Assembly: GCA_949126835.1 (NCBI GenBank)
Contig: OX421499.1
Location: 25,160,990-25,224,989 of the forward strand
Direction of reading: 5' to 3'
Source of the DNA: Anisus vortex
Taxonomy: Eukaryota; Mollusca; Gastropoda; Planorbidae
DNA: 64,000 nucleotides
Shown: positions 50,151 to 64,000 of the stretch, piece by piece
Layout: every line of letters starts with the position of its first letter
How positions within the stretch are numbered: the stretch's first letter is position 1
The notes under the pieces: model-generated
What the model was told of the DNA's origin: nothing
The model's database searches: none
What the model saw: the letters and a program-made list of their open reading frames with translations, nothing else
Translations under genes and position numbers: made by a program

Positions 50151-51550
50151 TTATATAGAAATAGAATGACCCCCTGGGGAATACCTTACGGCATACCTAG
50201 TACAAAGTCTGTTATATAGAAACACAATGACCCCCCTGGGGAATACCTTACGGCATACCTAGTACAAAGTCTGTTATATAGAAATAGAATGACCCCCTGG
50301 GGAATACCTTATGGCATACCTAGTACAAAGTCTGTTATATAGAAACACAATGACCCCCCTGGGGAATACCTTACGGCATACCTTAAATACCTAGTACAAA
50401 GTCTGTTATATAGAAATAGAATGACCCCCTGGGGAATACCTTACGGCATACCTAGTACAAAGTCTGTTATATAGAAACACAATGACCCCCCTGGGGAATA
50501 CCTTACGGCATACCTAGTACAAAGTCTGTTATATAGAAATAGAATGACCCCCTGGGGAATACCTTATGGCATACCTAGTACAAAGTCTGTTATATAGAAA
50601 CACAATGACCCCCCTGGGGAATACCTTACGGCATACCTAGTACAAAGTCTGTTATATAGAAACACAATGACCCCCCTGGGGAATACCTTACGGCATACCT
50701 TAAATACCTAGTACAAAGTCTGTTATATAGAAATAGAATGACCCCCTGGGGAAAACCTTATGGCATACCTGGTACAAAGTCTGTTATATAGAAACACAAT
50801 GACCCCCCTGGGGAATACCTTACGGCATACCTAGTACAAAGTCTGTTATATAGAAACACAATGACCCCCCTGGGGAATACCTTACGGCATACCTAGTACA
50901 AAGTCTGTTATATAGAAACACAATGACCCCCCTGGGGAATACCTTACGGCATACCTAGTACAAAGTCTGTTATATAGAAACACAATGACCCCCCTGGGGA
51001 ATACCTTACGGCATACCTTAAATACCTAGTACAAAGTCTGTTATATAGAAACAGAATGACCCCCTGGGGAATACCTTACGGCATACCTGGTACAAAGTCT
51101 GTTATATAGAAACACAATGACCCCCCTGGGGAATACCTTACGGCATACCTAGTACAAAGTCTGTTATATAGAAACACAATGACCCCCCTGGGGAATACCT
51201 TACGGCATACCTAGTACAAAGTCTGTTATATAGAAATAGAATGACCCCCTGGGGAATACCTTACGGCATACCTTAAATACCTAGTACAAAGTCTGTTATA
51301 TAGAAATAGAATGACCCCCTGGGGAATACCTTATGGCATACCTAGTACAAAGTCTGTTATATAGAAACACAATGACCCCCCTGGGGAATACCTTACGGCA
51401 TACCTTAAATACCTAGTACAAAGTCTGTTATATAGAAACACAATGACCCCCTGGGGAATACCTTACGGCATACCTGGTACAAAGTCTGTTATATAGAAAC
51501 AGAATGACCCCCTGGGGAATACCTTACGGCATACCTGGTACAAAGTCTGT
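50151..51550. repeat. 62-bp minisatellite array (about 22 copies)
   Basis: Tandem units of 61-62 bp built from GTACAAAGTCTGTTATATAG, AATGACCCCC(C)TGGGG and AATACCTTACGGCATACCTA. Two main variants alternate: GAAATAGAATG with five Cs and GAAACACAATG with six Cs. Some units carry an extra TTAAATACCTAG at the junction, and these recur at intervals, suggesting higher-order units of several repeats. The copies are nearly identical, so the array has been homogenised recently. No ORF runs through it. Confidence 0.97.
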
Positions 51551-52917
51551 GAGCCATCTTTTTCTCAATATGACCTGGTTTTAAAAAAACATTCCTTTTA
51601 TCTTAAAATCTCTACTAAGGTACCCTATCTTGAAAGCAATGCCAAAAGCTAAAAGACATCAAACTGTTGTAGTTAGAGCTACCATAGTTGTACCTTGTGG
51701 ATAATAGTTATAGTAACTTATAGCATCTGTATTCCCTTTGTCTGAGAACAGTATTTGATCTTTTTGTTGGCTTTAGTGAAGCAGTAACTTCAGTACTTTA
51801 TGAAATGCCTGGCTATTGTTTTTTTTTATTAATTATTCAATACTGATCAAAAGTTTATCCTTCTTCGCTACTCTGAGTCTGAGCAATTTCTTTTGAATAT
51901 TTTGATCTATGCATTTCTCTTCTCCAGTTTGTATTTGATTTTGAATCTAGTAATCTAGACTCAGGGCAAGGGATTTGCACAGACACAGTATTTTACATTT
52001 TACTGTGCATTAGTACATGCATTTCCACAGCATTTGTTTAAACTTATTTCTTGACTACTGGTATTCTCAGACCATGCAACACAGTGAGCAGACCTTATTT
52101 TTTTTTTAGATAATCTATCATAACAAAGAAAGATACCTCTAATTTGTTTTTACTCCCTATATGAATATGATTTGGTTTTAATTTACACCAAAGTGTATAG
52201 ATATAACAGTGTAAAGTTAACTTGCTCAATAACATGATTCAGTCAGAATAAGAATATCTTAATGATTCAAATATGCAATCAATGAAGTCAATTTCCAATC
52301 ACCCGTCCCTCTCCTAATCAACTTATGTATGATTCAAGTTTAACCAGATTCAGCTGGTGTTTCTTTGTTTGTTCCATTTTTCTGTTCTAAAAGTCATGAA
52401 ACTTTTTAATGAAATGGTTTTATCAACTACCGGTACTACAGAGTTTCTGACATTTCTGCTGTGCTTTTCTTAAAAATTTTTTTTTTTTTTAACATATATT
52501 ATATTTATAATGTTTTACAACTTTATAAAGGAAACAATCACTCTGCAATTCAAGACATTCAATATTTTTATTATTTGAAAACAGCAAAAAAAATATTTTA
52601 GTGAATGAATTAGGCTGAGTACAGATTGTTCCATCAACATATTATACATTATAAGAAAATGTAATGATTGTGGTAAATTTGTTCTCAATACAGTAATTAA
52701 TTTCTTTTTTTTATAAGCATACAGTGTATGATACACAGAAATATGAAACATGATGACAAAGTTGTTTTTTTAATTAACTACCAGTATATCCATTATTGGT
52801 TCACAAGTGAAGTCTTTTAAAAATATGAATTCCCCCTTTAAGTAACAAATCATTTATTCCCTATAACATTCATTCCACTTGTGAATAATTTGCATTTATT
52901 CAAAAAGCTAAATATTT
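51551..52917. other. AT-rich intergenic DNA, includes SPT16 3' flank
   Basis: No recognisable coding exon or repeat family. The SPT16 3' UTR (minus strand) must occupy its right part. TTTATT words (AATAAA on the minus strand) occur near 52567 and 52850, but none can be chosen with confidence. Confidence 0.45.

Positions 52918-64000
<11,083 letters not shown>

Overview
The window is AT-rich, intron-rich animal nuclear DNA. It carries four conserved eukaryotic protein genes with GT-AG introns, and many tRNA-derived SINEs, LINE fragments, DNA-transposon remnants and two long minisatellites. Nothing prokaryotic is visible (no operons, no ribosome binding sites, no CRISPR array). The dominant SINE, whose tail reads like 'ggctgggcattgtgctggccacac', and the style of the genes suggest a gastropod mollusc. 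That assignment is inference from family resemblance and could not be tested here.

Layout. 1-1160 is a 28-bp minisatellite interrupted by a 544-bp inverted-repeat element. 7657-17178 (minus) is a complete Rab2 small GTPase gene in eight coding exons, 212 aa, preceded by a palindromic CRE-like site. 21254-29876 (plus) is a complete Aurora kinase gene in seven coding exons, 361 aa; its intron 6 is swollen by a dead LINE with a piggyBac-like fragment inside it. 33737-41207 is a nested composite transposon: an outer inverted-repeat element split by a 6.1-kb inner element, which has 11-bp-periodic terminal arrays and holds a decayed but still spliced-looking gene. 43193-48403 (plus) is a second complete Aurora kinase gene, 326 aa, with the same seven-exon structure and phases as the first, so the two are a tandem duplication. 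50151-51550 is a 62-bp minisatellite. 52918-64000 (minus) is the C-terminal two thirds of SPT16, a subunit of the FACT histone chaperone. It has 17 exons in the window, including a 6-nt microexon, and its N-terminal part lies beyond the right edge.

Working together. Rab2 acts in ER-Golgi and endolysosomal traffic. The Aurora kinases control mitosis (centrosome/spindle and chromosomal passenger functions). SPT16 handles nucleosomes during transcription and replication. They are unrelated housekeeping or cell-cycle genes, with Rab2 and Aurora-1 divergently oriented across about 4 kb. All coding models were assembled by hand from splice sites, conserved motifs and phase bookkeeping. UTR ends, promoters and transposon class names are less certain. 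The most unusual items are the tandem Aurora pair (both with a glycine at the position that separates human Aurora A from B), the nested transposon with its captured or resident gene, and the SPT16 microexon.
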